From MA-ANB-1 sp040878225 (lineage in GTDB: Bacteria > Actinomycetota > Acidimicrobiia > Spongiisociales > ZC4RG35): 23,037 nucleotides of DNA. Positions 14,930-22,833 of the stretch are shown here, piece by piece; the stretch's first letter is position 1; every line of letters begins with the position of its first letter. Where the stretch lies: the NCBI GenBank assembly GCA_040878225.1, contig JBBDMR010000073.1, positions 1 through 23,037 on the forward strand. Reading direction: 5' to 3'. Both the position numbers and the translations under genes were made by a program. A model generated the notes under the pieces. The model searched no databases. It was not told the DNA's origin and saw only the letters and a program-made list of their open reading frames with translations.

Positions 14930-15009
14930 CGCCCCAACTGCCATCGGTCCCTCGGCCCCGGGACTTTTGACCCGATACCTATGCTCGTGGTTGCTGGTTG
15001 AATGGGGTT

Positions 15010-16365
15010 ATGGATTCATCAAAATCATTCGATCGCGCCCTGGTCTTCTTCGGGATCATGGGCGCCCTTGTCGCATTGCTCGCCGTGATCATGGTGCTCA
15101 CCCGAGATGAGACCGCGGCGGGAGCCGACGCAGGCGAGGGCGCAGCCGCGTCAACTCTCAGCTATGAGCTGACAGAGTTCGCGATCCTGGGACCACAAGA
15201 GGTGAAGGCCGGGCCGGTCACCCTTCAGGTCCACAATGGCGGTAGTGGTGCCCACAACCTCGTCATCGACGGTGGTGCAAGCACAGCCGACCTCAACACC
15301 GATGAGATGGTGACCCTCGACGCCGGTGTCCTCTCCGAAGGCACCTACACGATCTTCTGCAGCATCCCCGGCCACCGCGAGGCGGGTATGGAAACCACCC
15401 TCACCGTCTCCGCCGACGCGCCTGATGTGGCCGCCCCGGGCCACGAAGAGGAGCTGAGTCCTGAGGAGATGAACCAGATCATGATCGACTCGATGCTGGC
15501 ATTCCCCGCCGAAACCGAAGGCAAGGGAAATCAGCCACTGGAGCCGGTAGAGATCAAGGCCGACGGAACCAAAGTCTTCGAGCTGACCGCCGAGGTGATC
15601 CAGTGGGAGGTCGAGCCGGGCAAGTTCGTGGATGCCTGGGCCTACAACGGCCAGGTCCCCGGCCCCTGGATCCGGGTCGATGTCGGCGACATGTTGGAGA
15701 TCAACGTCACCAACCTCACCCCACTCGGCACCGATGTCCACTGGCACGGCATCTCCACGCCGAACAACATGGACGGGGTCACCCCCTACACCCAGGACCC
15801 GATCCTCACCGGTGAGACCTTCACCTATGCCTTCGAAGCGGAGCGGCCGGCAATCGGGATGTACCACGCCCACCTCCACAGCCAGATCAGCGTGCCCAAC
15901 GGCATGTTCGGCCCGATCATGATCGGCGACACGCCGATCCCGTACGGCCAGACGATCTCAGGGGTGGAGATCCCCGAGGACCTCGAGATCGCTCAGGAAA
16001 TTCCCATGGTGCTCAACGACGCCGGGGTCATCGGCCTGAGTCTCAACGGGAAGTCGTTTCCGGCCACCGAGCCCTACACCGCCAGCGAAGGCGACTGGCT
16101 GGTGTACCACTACTACAACGAGGGTCTCCTCGCGCATCCGATGCACCAGCATCAGTTCCCGCAACTGGTATTCGCCAAAGACGGCATTCCGCTCGACGTC
16201 CCGTTCTGGGCGGACACGATCAACATCGCACCCGGCGAGCGCTATTCGGTACTGGTCCACGCCGACCGGGTCGGCACCTGGGTCTGGCACTGCCACATCC
16301 TCACCCATGTCGAAAGCCACGACGGTATGTTCGGGATGGTGACTGCCCTTATTGTCCAGGAATAG
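15010..16365 (+). CDS. Membrane-anchored cupredoxin + two-domain multicopper oxidase fusion
   Basis: This 451-residue protein has one N-terminal membrane segment (about 11-30). A cupredoxin domain at about 48-134 has a complete type 1 copper set, His82, Cys117, His122 and Met127 (FCSIPGHREAGM). A two-domain multicopper oxidase follows at about 185-450. Trinuclear-centre His pairs are seen at HWHG (244-247), HAHLH (286-290), HPMHQH (376-381) and HCH (427-429), with a second type 1 site around Cys428 and His433. The first oxidase domain has Ala instead of Cys at its possible blue-copper position, as in small laccases. It probably oxidises a metal ion or phenolic substrate outside the membrane. 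Nitrite reductase is less likely because all four His motifs are present. TTG at 14998 is an alternative start. Confidence 0.9.
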   Translation: MDSSKSFDRALVFFGIMGALVALLAVIMVLTRDETAAGADAGEGAAASTLSYELTEFAILGPQEVKAGPVTLQVHNGGSGAHNLVIDGGASTADLNTDEMVTLDAGVLSEGTYTIFCSIPGHREAGMETTLTVSADAPDVAAPGHEEELSPEEMNQIMIDSMLAFPAETEGKGNQPLEPVEIKADGTKVFELTAEVIQWEVEPGKFVDAWAYNGQVPGPWIRVDVGDMLEINVTNLTPLGTDVHWHGISTPNNMDGVTPYTQDPILTGETFTYAFEAERPAIGMYHAHLHSQISVPNGMFGPIMIGDTPIPYGQTISGVEIPEDLEIAQEIPMVLNDAGVIGLSLNGKSFPATEPYTASEGDWLVYHYYNEGLLAHPMHQHQFPQLVFAKDGIPLDVPFWADTINIAPGERYSVLVHADRVGTWVWHCHILTHVESHDGMFGMVTALIVQE

Positions 16366-16470
16366 CAGGAATTAGCGGTGAATTTCAGCCAGAGGCTCCG
16401 CTCAGTGAAAGATTTGCGATTCTTCGGCTGACAATCCCGATTGGACCGGGACGTCGGTTGGTAATTTCGG

Positions 16471-16476
16471 TATGTT
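16471..16476 (+). promoter_or_regulatory. Candidate -10 box for ppdK
   Basis: TATGTT ends 7 bases before the ATG at 16484. It covers the earlier in-frame ATG at 16472, which argues for 16484 as the true start. Confidence 0.5.
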
Positions 16477-16483
16477 CTCTCTG

Positions 16484-19123
16484 ATGGAGCAAGATCTCGT
16501 GCTGTTCGACTTCGACAAAGTAACGACCCCCGACCCGGAACTGCTGGGCGGAAAAGGCGCCGGCCTGGCCCGGATGACGTCTCTCGGACTGCCGGTGCCA
16601 CCCGGTTTCATCCTCACCACCGAAGTGTGCCGCCACTTCATGAAAACCGGGGAAATGCCGGAGAACCTCTGGTCCGGGGTTGTCGACGCGGTCGGACGTC
16701 TCGAGGAGCAGACCTCCCGTTCCTTCGGCGGGGGGGGCCCCGTGCCCCTCTTACTCTCGGTGCGGTCCGGGGGGGCGAGGTCGATGCCGGGGATGATGGA
16801 CACCGTGCTCAACCTCGGCATCAACGACGACGTGGTGAAGAAGCTTGCGTCATGGTCAGGCGACGAGCACTTCGCCTGGGACGCCTACCGCCGCTTTGTC
16901 CAGATGTATGGCGACGTGGTCCTTGGTATCGACGAAGACAGATTCCAGACCATCCTCGTCGATCTGCGCCGGGAGAGGGGCGTCGACAACGATTCCGACC
17001 TCACCACCGCCGACCTGAGGTCTGCCACCGAGCAGTTCAAGGCCGTGGTCGAAGAGGAGCACCCCGGCGGGCTGCCCGACGACCCCATGGACCAGCTCCG
17101 GGGGGCTGTGACCGCAGTGTTCTCCTCATGGGGCAACCGCAGAGCGGTGCACTACCGGCGAATCCACGGGCTACCCGAAGAGGCAGGCACTGCCTGCAAC
17201 GTCCAGATGATGGTTTTCGGCGACCTCGGCGACGACAGCGGCACCGGCGTGTGTTTCACCCGTGACCCCGGGACTGGCGAGAAGGGAACCTACGGTGACT
17301 ACCTGCCCCGCGCTCAGGGCGAAGACGTCGTCGCCGGGTTGCGTAATCCCCTGACGCTCGACGAACTGGGCGATCTCCAGCCTGATTGCCATCGCCAGCT
17401 CATCGAGATCATGTCGGAGATCGAAACTCACTACACCGACATGTGCGACATCGAGTTCACCATCGAAAAGGGAGTGCTCTTCATCCTGCAGACCCGGGCC
17501 GGGAAGCGGACGGGGCCAGCAGCCATCAGGTTGGCTGTGGCAATGGCCAACGAGGGCCTGATCGATCGCAGGACCGCGGTGACCAGGGTCCCGCCCGCCG
17601 ACCTGGAACAGCTGCGGAGGCCACAGATCGATCCCAACACCCCGCTGGAGCCCTTCATTCATGGAGTGCCAGCTTCTCCCGGCGCAGCCATCGGCATCGC
17701 ATGCTTCGACGCCGACTCCGCAGTGGCACTGGTCCGGGAGGGCAAAGCGGTGATACTGATCCGGCCCCAGACAACGCCTGACGACATCCACGGGATGAAC
17801 GCCGCCGAAGGAATCCTGACCAGCCACGGGGGGAAGACCTCCCACGCCGCCGTGGTGGCCCGCGGCATGGGCAAGCCAGCTCTCACCGGCGCGTCGAAGC
17901 TGATCGTGGACACCGCAAAACAGATCGCCACGGCCGGGACCACTGACATCCGCGCGGGCGATTTGATCACAATCGATGGGACCAACGGGGTGGGCTACGC
18001 CGGCGCGGCCGAGCTCGTCGAGCCAGAGCCTTTGCATGAGCTGCTGGAGCTTCTCTCCTGGGCCGACGAGATAAGGACGATGGAGGTGTGGGCCAACGCC
18101 GACACCGCAGCCGACGCCAGGGCGGCGCGGGAATTCGGCGCTGAAGGCATCGGACTCGCCCGCACCGAGCACATGTTCCTCGGCGAGCGGCTGGAAACCG
18201 TCCAGAAGATAATTCTCGCCGTCGACGACCAGGCACGCGAAGAGGCACTGGCCGAGCTCGAAGAGCTCCAAATCGAAGACTTCACCGATCTGCTCGAGGC
18301 GATGGACGGACTGCCGGTGGTGGTCCGGCTGCTCGACCCCCCGCTCCACGAGTTCCTCCCCTCCCGGCTGGAACTGGAGCAAGAAGCGGTCAGGATGGTC
18401 AGGGCCGGGCGGAATGTCGACGAGCTCCATGCCATGTCCGACAAGGTGGCGCTCTGGGAGGAGACCAATCCGATGCTCGGATTGCGAGGAGTGAGGCTGG
18501 GGTTGATGATCTCCCAGCTCTACCGGATGCAGGCACGGGCCGCAGGAAAAGCGATCGCGAACCGCCTCAACGCAGGCGGCAACCCGGTGATGGAGATAAT
18601 GATTCCCCTGGTCGCCACGGTTGAGGAACTGCGACTCATGCGCGAGATGATCGAATCCGAGATGGCGGACGCCACTGCTCACAGCGGGCTCGACATCAGT
18701 GTGCCGGTGGGGACGATGATCGAACTCCCCCGCGCCGCCCTGACCGCTGGCGAGATCGCTGAAGTCGCCGACTTCTTCTCTTTCGGGACCAACGACCTCA
18801 CGCAGATGACGTACGGGTTGAGCCGAGACGACGCCGAAGGGCTGTTCCTCCGTGACTACCTGGAGAGGGGAATTCTCGCTTCCGACCCATTCCAGACCAT
18901 CGACGTCAACGGCGTGGGACGGCTGATGCGGGTTGCGGCAAAGGAAGGACGGGAGGCCAATTCAAAGTTGACGCTGGGGATTTGCGGCGAACACGGTGGT
19001 GACCCCGACTCGATTGCGTTCGTCCGATCCATCGGCCTCGACTACGTGTCCTGCAGCCCGCCCCGGGTCGAAGGTGCCCGGTTGGCTGCCGCCCAGGCCG
19101 AGATCGCGCAAGCTACCGGGTAG
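16484..19123 (+). CDS. ppdK: Pyruvate, phosphate dikinase
   Basis: This 879-residue enzyme interconverts pyruvate + ATP + Pi and PEP + AMP + PPi in the cytoplasm. The nucleotide-binding domain has VRSGGARSMPGMMDTVLNLG; the swivelling phospho-His domain has SHGGKTSHAAVVARGMGKPA with catalytic His454 (His455 in the Clostridium enzyme); the PEP/pyruvate TIM barrel has FGTNDLTQMTYG and GICGEHGGDP with the general-acid Cys834. The signature has GGK where GGM is usual. Full length and intact. The ATG at 16484 is preferred to 16472 because a -10 box lies just before it. Its stop codon abuts the meaB stop, with no room for a terminator between them. Confidence 0.97.
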   Translation: MEQDLVLFDFDKVTTPDPELLGGKGAGLARMTSLGLPVPPGFILTTEVCRHFMKTGEMPENLWSGVVDAVGRLEEQTSRSFGGGGPVPLLLSVRSGGARSMPGMMDTVLNLGINDDVVKKLASWSGDEHFAWDAYRRFVQMYGDVVLGIDEDRFQTILVDLRRERGVDNDSDLTTADLRSATEQFKAVVEEEHPGGLPDDPMDQLRGAVTAVFSSWGNRRAVHYRRIHGLPEEAGTACNVQMMVFGDLGDDSGTGVCFTRDPGTGEKGTYGDYLPRAQGEDVVAGLRNPLTLDELGDLQPDCHRQLIEIMSEIETHYTDMCDIEFTIEKGVLFILQTRAGKRTGPAAIRLAVAMANEGLIDRRTAVTRVPPADLEQLRRPQIDPNTPLEPFIHGVPASPGAAIGIACFDADSAVALVREGKAVILIRPQTTPDDIHGMNAAEGILTSHGGKTSHAAVVARGMGKPALTGASKLIVDTAKQIATAGTTDIRAGDLITIDGTNGVGYAGAAELVEPEPLHELLELLSWADEIRTMEVWANADTAADARAAREFGAEGIGLARTEHMFLGERLETVQKIILAVDDQAREEALAELEELQIEDFTDLLEAMDGLPVVVRLLDPPLHEFLPSRLELEQEAVRMVRAGRNVDELHAMSDKVALWEETNPMLGLRGVRLGLMISQLYRMQARAAGKAIANRLNAGGNPVMEIMIPLVATVEELRLMREMIESEMADATAHSGLDISVPVGTMIELPRAALTAGEIAEVADFFSFGTNDLTQMTYGLSRDDAEGLFLRDYLERGILASDPFQTIDVNGVGRLMRVAAKEGREANSKLTLGICGEHGGDPDSIAFVRSIGLDYVSCSPPRVEGARLAAAQAEIAQATG

Positions 19124-19837
19124 CTACTGAACGACGAGGCGGTCGATCGTGGCCAGGAGCGCGTCGACGCCTTCGCCCGTGATGGCGACGGTCTCGACGA
19201 TCGGGCGCTCCCGTTCTCCAATCCCTGCGATCTCCTGCAGGGCACGGCGAAGTGGCGCCACGTCCTCACGGTCGGCCTTGTTGATCACGAACAGGTCGGC
19301 GATTTCGACAATCCCGGCCTTGTCTGCCTGGATCTGATCTCCCCAACCCGGAGCGACTACCAGCACCACCAGATCGGCAACGTCCATGACTTCGACCTCG
19401 GACTGGCCGACTCCAACCGTCTCCACTAGGACCATGTCGAAATCGGACACCGTCATCAGGCTCACCGCCCGGCGGGTTGCCGCAGACAGACCGCCCAACC
19501 TGCCCCTCGTCGCCATGGAGCGGACAAACACTCCCTCATCGCCGATGTGATCCTGCATCCTGATCCGGTCACCGAGGAGCGCCCCACCCGTGATCGGGCT
19601 CGACGGGTCGACCGCAACTATCCCAACCCGCCGCGAATCCGCCCGCAGCGAACTGATGAGAGCGTTGGCGAGGGTGGATTTACCCACTCCAGGAGGCCCG
19701 GTGATACCGACGATCGGGACGGCCGGATCGCGTTCGATCTGAACGCCGTGGGGTGAAGCCTCGATGCTGGTGATAGCCCGGGCCAGCGCGCGCCGGTCAC
19801 CGTCACGGGCCGCATCGAGAAGATTGGGATCGATCAC
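19124..19837 (-). CDS. meaB: Short MeaB/ArgK-family GTPase
   Basis: This 237-residue G3E-type GTPase has a Walker A motif GITGPPGVGKST (44-55), VDPSSPITGGALLGDRIRM, VETVGVGQSEVEVM and the guanine motif NKAD. The family (MeaB, ArgK, human MMAA) protects and reloads cobalamin-dependent methylmalonyl-CoA mutase. The usual length is about 300-330 residues; this one lacks the C-terminal dimerisation arm and part of the N-terminal helices. No mutase is in the window. It starts at GTG with TAATCT 7 bases before it, so it is probably leaderless. A 14-base palindrome lies 92 bases upstream of the start. Confidence 0.92.
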   Translation of the reverse strand: MIDPNLLDAARDGDRRALARAITSIEASPHGVQIERDPAVPIVGITGPPGVGKSTLANALISSLRADSRRVGIVAVDPSSPITGGALLGDRIRMQDHIGDEGVFVRSMATRGRLGGLSAATRRAVSLMTVSDFDMVLVETVGVGQSEVEVMDVADLVVLVVAPGWGDQIQADKAGIVEIADLFVINKADREDVAPLRRALQEIAGIGERERPIVETVAITGEGVDALLATIDRLVVQ

Positions 19838-19844
19838 GCTAAAC

Positions 19845-19850
19845 AGATTA
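19845..19850 (-). promoter_or_regulatory. Candidate -10 box for meaB
   Basis: TAATCT on the minus strand lies 7 bases before the GTG at 19837, consistent with leaderless transcription. Confidence 0.5.
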
Positions 19851-19928
19851 AGAGTCGCGTTCCTAAGGCTGTGGCTATCACATATGAGAGCCTGGAGGAA
19901 CAGAAGGGGCAGTTATCGATCCCCCTGC

Positions 19929-19942
19929 TATCAGATCTGATA
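19929..19942. promoter_or_regulatory. Perfect 14-base palindrome upstream of meaB
   Basis: TATCAGATCTGATA is fully self-complementary and lies in the 128-base gap between nfu and meaB, about 80 bases before the meaB -10 box. It may be an operator; no family-specific motif is recognised. Confidence 0.35.
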
Positions 19943-19965
19943 CGCAGAACCTTGGGAACGGTTTT

Positions 19966-20304
19966 CTAGGACCCGAGAATTCCGGAGATATCGATGCCGG
20001 TGCCGCCGTTGTCGGCTTCGGGGGCATCGGCAACTGCGGTCACTTCGGTTACGCCAGGGACACGGTCCATCAAGATCCGCTCGATGCCGGCTTTAAGCGT
20101 CATCATCGACAGGGGACAACCCCCACAGGCGCCCACCATCTGGATGCTCACCTTGCCGTCTTCGGCGCCGAGCAGCACCAGGTCGCCCCCGTCAGCCTGC
20201 ACGGCCGGTCGGATGTACTCGAGGGTCTCCTCGAGCTTGGCCATGTCGATGTCGCCCTCATGCGGGGCTGAACTCGAAATCGTCACAGGCGTTGCGTCAC
20301 TCAT
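19966..20304 (-). CDS. NifU C-terminal-like (Nfu) Fe-S cluster carrier
   Basis: This 112-residue protein is an Nfu domain (about 24-95: LEETLEYIRPAVQADGGDL ... GACGGCPLSMMTLKAGIERIL). Cys60 and Cys63 of CxxC hold a cluster that the protein delivers to target enzymes. A 20-residue polar N-terminus and an acidic Gly-rich tail flank the domain. It works in the same pathway as SufB, encoded 15 kb away in the window. AGGAAG lies a few bases before the ATG, so this gene has a leader, with TACGCT a possible -10 box. The lipoprotein gene is 60 bases upstream on the same strand, so the two may be co-transcribed. Confidence 0.93.
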   Translation of the reverse strand: MSDATPVTISSSAPHEGDIDMAKLEETLEYIRPAVQADGGDLVLLGAEDGKVSIQMVGACGGCPLSMMTLKAGIERILMDRVPGVTEVTAVADAPEADNGGTGIDISGILGS

Positions 20305-20364
20305 GTTCTTCCTAAAACAGCGTATGCGTAGATTGTGTTCCCGATTCCGGAGTCCGCGCCACCC

Positions 20365-21012
20365 TCAGGCGCGGTCGAACTCGGAGGTGATGCCTTCGCT
20401 GGTAACCGACAACTCGTCACCGCTACAGGAGAATTCACTGGACGATGCCAGGGCCTCGGACGGCAACTCCATAGGTGCGGAGGGAAGGTCGATCTCCTCC
20501 CCGTCGACCACAACCGAAGCCTCGACGTCAAAGACGTCGCCCTCGTCGAGGGTCAGGAGGAGGGTCGAGCCGTCGGTTTCCCAGTTCCCGGTCTGGGTGC
20601 CGTTGATCACGATGTTGAACGTGCCCTCTTCCGTTGCGACGGAGAAGCCCCAGTCGTCGCGGACCGCCTCGATCGAACCGTCGGAGTCGAATGTGGTGGT
20701 GAAAGCGCCGCTGACCGATGTCACCTCACCAAAACCGGTTGTCTCCTCGTCCATCTCGGCGAATACCTGGTCGAAGAAGGCCTGATCATCGAGGACCCAG
20801 GAACCGACCAGGCAATCATCGCCACCGGAAGCCGCCACCGTCGTGGTGGTTTCGGCAGCGCTGGTGGTGGTCTCCCCGGTCGTCGAGGTCTCTGCTGCTG
20901 CAGTCGTGGTGGTTTCCTCAGCGGCGAGGGTGGTCGTAGTCTCCGAACTGTCACCACCACACGCGACAACAACCAAGCAGACGGCGAAAAGAAGAGAAAG
21001 ACGTGATTTCAT
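20365..21012 (-). CDS. Lipoprotein with Thr/Ala-rich linker
   Basis: This 215-residue exported protein has a signal peptide with lipobox VVVAC (Cys18), a low-complexity linker at about 23-61 rich in ETTTT and AAE repeats, and a C-terminal domain at about 65-215. That domain (CLVGSWVLDD ... FDSDGS ... GNWETDGSTLLLTLDEGD ... FSCSGDELSVTS) reads as a lipocalin-like or DUF-type beta barrel, with a likely disulfide between its first and last Cys. The linker probably spans the cell wall. The ATG at 21012 was chosen because the signal peptide begins there and TAACCT lies 7 bases before it; the frame is open further upstream but would bury the signal. Function unknown. Confidence 0.85.
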   Translation of the reverse strand: MKSRLSLLFAVCLVVVACGGDSSETTTTLAAEETTTTAAAETSTTGETTTSAAETTTTVAASGGDDCLVGSWVLDDQAFFDQVFAEMDEETTGFGEVTSVSGAFTTTFDSDGSIEAVRDDWGFSVATEEGTFNIVINGTQTGNWETDGSTLLLTLDEGDVFDVEASVVVDGEEIDLPSAPMELPSEALASSSEFSCSGDELSVTSEGITSEFDRA

Positions 21013-21019
21013 AGGGCTC

Positions 21020-21025
21020 AGGTTA
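21020..21025 (-). promoter_or_regulatory. Candidate -10 box for the Thr-rich lipoprotein gene
   Basis: TAACCT on the minus strand lies 7 bases before the ATG at 21012, in the 43-base gap after murA. Confidence 0.55.
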
Positions 21026-21055
21026 GATGCTGTGGGTCTTAACGGGCATAAGGGG

Positions 21056-22309
21056 TCAGTCGTGGCGCTCGACGGATGCGCCAAGGGCGGTGAGCCGATC
21101 GGCAAAACCCTCGTACCCGCGGTCGATGTGGACAATGTCACCGACCTCTGTCGTCCCCTCCGCCCTGAGGCCCGCGAGAGCGAGCGCGGCGCCGGCCCTG
21201 ATATCGGGAGCGAGGACCGGACAACCGGAGAGGCGCTCGACGCCGCGGATCACGGCGTGTTGTGCCTCGGTGACGATGTCTGCCCCCATTCGCGCCAGCT
21301 CCCCGACGTATCTGAACCTGGCGTCATAGAGGTTCTCTGTGACCACCGATGTGCCGTCTGCGATCGTCAGGTAGGCGACCATCTGGGGGTGCATGTCTGT
21401 GTGAAAACCGGGGAACGGAAGAGTGGCGAGATCCACGGCCTTCGGTCGCTCCGGCCCGACCACACGCAGCCATCCTTCCCCCTGTTCCACGGTGGCACCG
21501 GTGTCTTCGAGTTTCCTCAGTTCCATCCGCAGATTCTCCGGCTGACAACCGGTGATGGTGACGTCTCCCGCGGTGATCGCCCCGGCCACTGCATAGGTAC
21601 CGGCCTCGAGCCGGTCGGGGATGACGGCGTGGTCAGCTGGCGCCAACGAGTCGACGCCGACGATGGTGACCAACGACGTTCCGCCACCTTCGATCTTGGC
21701 ACCCATCGCCTTTAACTGGTTGATGAGGTCGACGATCTCCGGTTCCCGAGCGGCGTTCACGATTACGGTCTCGCCTTCAGCAAGGACACCGGCGAAAAGC
21801 ATGTTCTCTGTGGCCCCTACCGAGGGGAACTGGAGTTCGATCTCGGTCCCCTTCAACCTTCCGTCGATCCGGGCCACGAGCTCACCGTGGACAAGCTCGA
21901 TCTCCGCCCCCATCTGCTCCAGCCCTCCGGTGTGCATGTCGATCGGCCGGGCTCCGAGATCGTCACCGCCGGGCAGGGCCACCCGGGCCAAACCGCAGCG
22001 GGCAAGCAGCGGGCCGAGCACAACGATCGACGCCCTCATCTGTCGGACGAGGTCGATGGGCGCCTCCGGGTTGAGATCTTCGGGGACCACCACAAACAGC
22101 TCGTGGCCGTCCTGGGTGACATTGCACCCGGTGTGTGTGAGCACCTTGCACATGAGTTCGACGTCGAGGATCCGGGGCACGTTGGTGAGCCGGTGACGAC
22201 CGGGAGCGAGAAGGCAGGCGACCATCTCCTTGAGGGCGGCGTTCTTCGCTCCGAGGACGCCGACTGTTCCCTTGAGGCGGGCGCCGCCTTTGATCACGAG
22301 GTGTGACAT
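21056..22309 (-). CDS. murA: UDP-N-acetylglucosamine 1-carboxyvinyltransferase (MurA)
   Basis: This 417-residue enzyme adds enolpyruvate from PEP to UDP-GlcNAc, the first committed step of peptidoglycan synthesis, in the cytoplasm. Lys22-Asn23 (GAKNAALK) and the LGARPIDMH block are clear. The residue that is Cys115 in E. coli is Asp116 here (LPGGDDLGARP), as in mycobacterial MurA; this change is known to keep activity and prevent fosfomycin from alkylating the enzyme. The ATG at 22309 fits the family; TATCTT 7 bases before it suggests a leaderless start. It diverges from rpiB across 83 bases containing two inverted repeats. Confidence 0.97.
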   Translation of the reverse strand: MSHLVIKGGARLKGTVGVLGAKNAALKEMVACLLAPGRHRLTNVPRILDVELMCKVLTHTGCNVTQDGHELFVVVPEDLNPEAPIDLVRQMRASIVVLGPLLARCGLARVALPGGDDLGARPIDMHTGGLEQMGAEIELVHGELVARIDGRLKGTEIELQFPSVGATENMLFAGVLAEGETVIVNAAREPEIVDLINQLKAMGAKIEGGGTSLVTIVGVDSLAPADHAVIPDRLEAGTYAVAGAITAGDVTITGCQPENLRMELRKLEDTGATVEQGEGWLRVVGPERPKAVDLATLPFPGFHTDMHPQMVAYLTIADGTSVVTENLYDARFRYVGELARMGADIVTEAQHAVIRGVERLSGCPVLAPDIRAGAALALAGLRAEGTTEVGDIVHIDRGYEGFADRLTALGASVERHD

Positions 22310-22316
22310 CAAGCCG

Positions 22317-22322
22317 AAGATA
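22317..22322 (-). promoter_or_regulatory. Candidate -10 box for murA
   Basis: TATCTT on the minus strand lies 7 bases before the murA ATG, consistent with leaderless transcription. Confidence 0.5.
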
Positions 22323-22338
22323 GCCCGTCAGCATGGCA

Positions 22339-22377
22339 AAACCCGGTCGACTACCGGTTTGGGCCAGGCGGCCTGGC
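22339..22377. promoter_or_regulatory. Two inverted repeats in the murA-rpiB divergent promoter region
   Basis: AAACCCGGT (22339-22347) and ACCGGTTT (22353-22360) form an arm pair with one extra C. GCCAGG (22363-22368) and CCTGGC (22372-22377) form a perfect pair around CGG that touches the rpiB -10 box. Either could be an operator. Confidence 0.35.
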
Positions 22378-22383
22378 TACCCT
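22378..22383 (+). promoter_or_regulatory. Candidate -10 box for rpiB
   Basis: TACCCT lies 9 bases before the ATG at 22393; the spacing would give a leader of zero to three bases. Confidence 0.4.
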
Positions 22384-22392
22384 GCCGCCCGT

Positions 22393-22833
22393 ATGAGAAT
22401 TGCACTTGGCTCCGATCACGCCGGCTACCCGCTCAAAGACGATCTCGCTTCCTGGCTCGCCGAGTCGGGCCACGCCGTTTACGACCTGGGGACCCACAAC
22501 ACCGACCCCGTCGACTACCCGGATTATGCAGCAGCAGTAGCGTCTGCGGTCCTCGACGGCCGGGCCGACCGCGGGATCATCATCTGCGGATCAGGAGCGG
22601 GCGCGGCAGTGGCCGCCAACAAGCTCAACGGGATCAGGGCCTCCGTTGCGCACGACACCTACACGGCCCGTCAGATGGTGGAACACGACGATGTGAACGT
22701 CCTCTGCCTCGGAGCGCGCGTCATCGGGTCGGAAGTGGCCCGGGAACTGATCACCGCTTTCCTCCAGGCCAAATTCTCCAGAGAAGACCGCCACGTAAGA
22801 CGCCTGGAAAAGATCAAAGCTTTAGAGAACTAA
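22393..22833 (+). CDS. rpiB: Ribose-5-phosphate isomerase B
   Basis: This 146-residue RpiB/LacAB-family protein interconverts ribose 5-phosphate and ribulose 5-phosphate in the pentose phosphate pathway. Visible are SDHAG with Asp8-His9, DYPDYA, catalytic Cys65 in IICGSGAGAAVAANKLNGIRA split across the loop, and the VNVLCLGARVIG block. It is typical in length and unrelated to RpiA. ATG at 22393 begins the conserved MRIALGSDHAG; the frame is open for 20 codons upstream but that part holds the promoter repeats. The stop codon TAA forms the loop of a 12-bp hairpin. Confidence 0.95.
   Translation: MRIALGSDHAGYPLKDDLASWLAESGHAVYDLGTHNTDPVDYPDYAAAVASAVLDGRADRGIIICGSGAGAAVAANKLNGIRASVAHDTYTARQMVEHDDVNVLCLGARVIGSEVARELITAFLQAKFSREDRHVRRLEKIKALEN

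Noticed and set aside
15010..16365. Copper nitrite reductase
   Set aside because: Nitrite reductases lack the full trinuclear His set and have the blue-copper Cys in the first oxidase domain; here that position is Ala and all four HxH-type motifs are present.
16728..16742. Possible frameshift at a run of G and C in ppdK
   Set aside because: The frame continues into the conserved LLLSVRSGGARSMPGM without interruption, so the run is just Gly/Pro codons.
17171..18682. 503-codon open frame antisense to ppdK
   Set aside because: It is a high-GC shadow frame; the sense strand encodes a clearly conserved full-length enzyme, and the antisense product has no recognisable domain.
19871..19969. 32-codon plus-strand frame between meaB and nfu (MAITYESLEEQ...)
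   Set aside because: GTG start without ribosome site or well-placed -10 box, overlaps the nfu stop and matches nothing I know; too weak to call.
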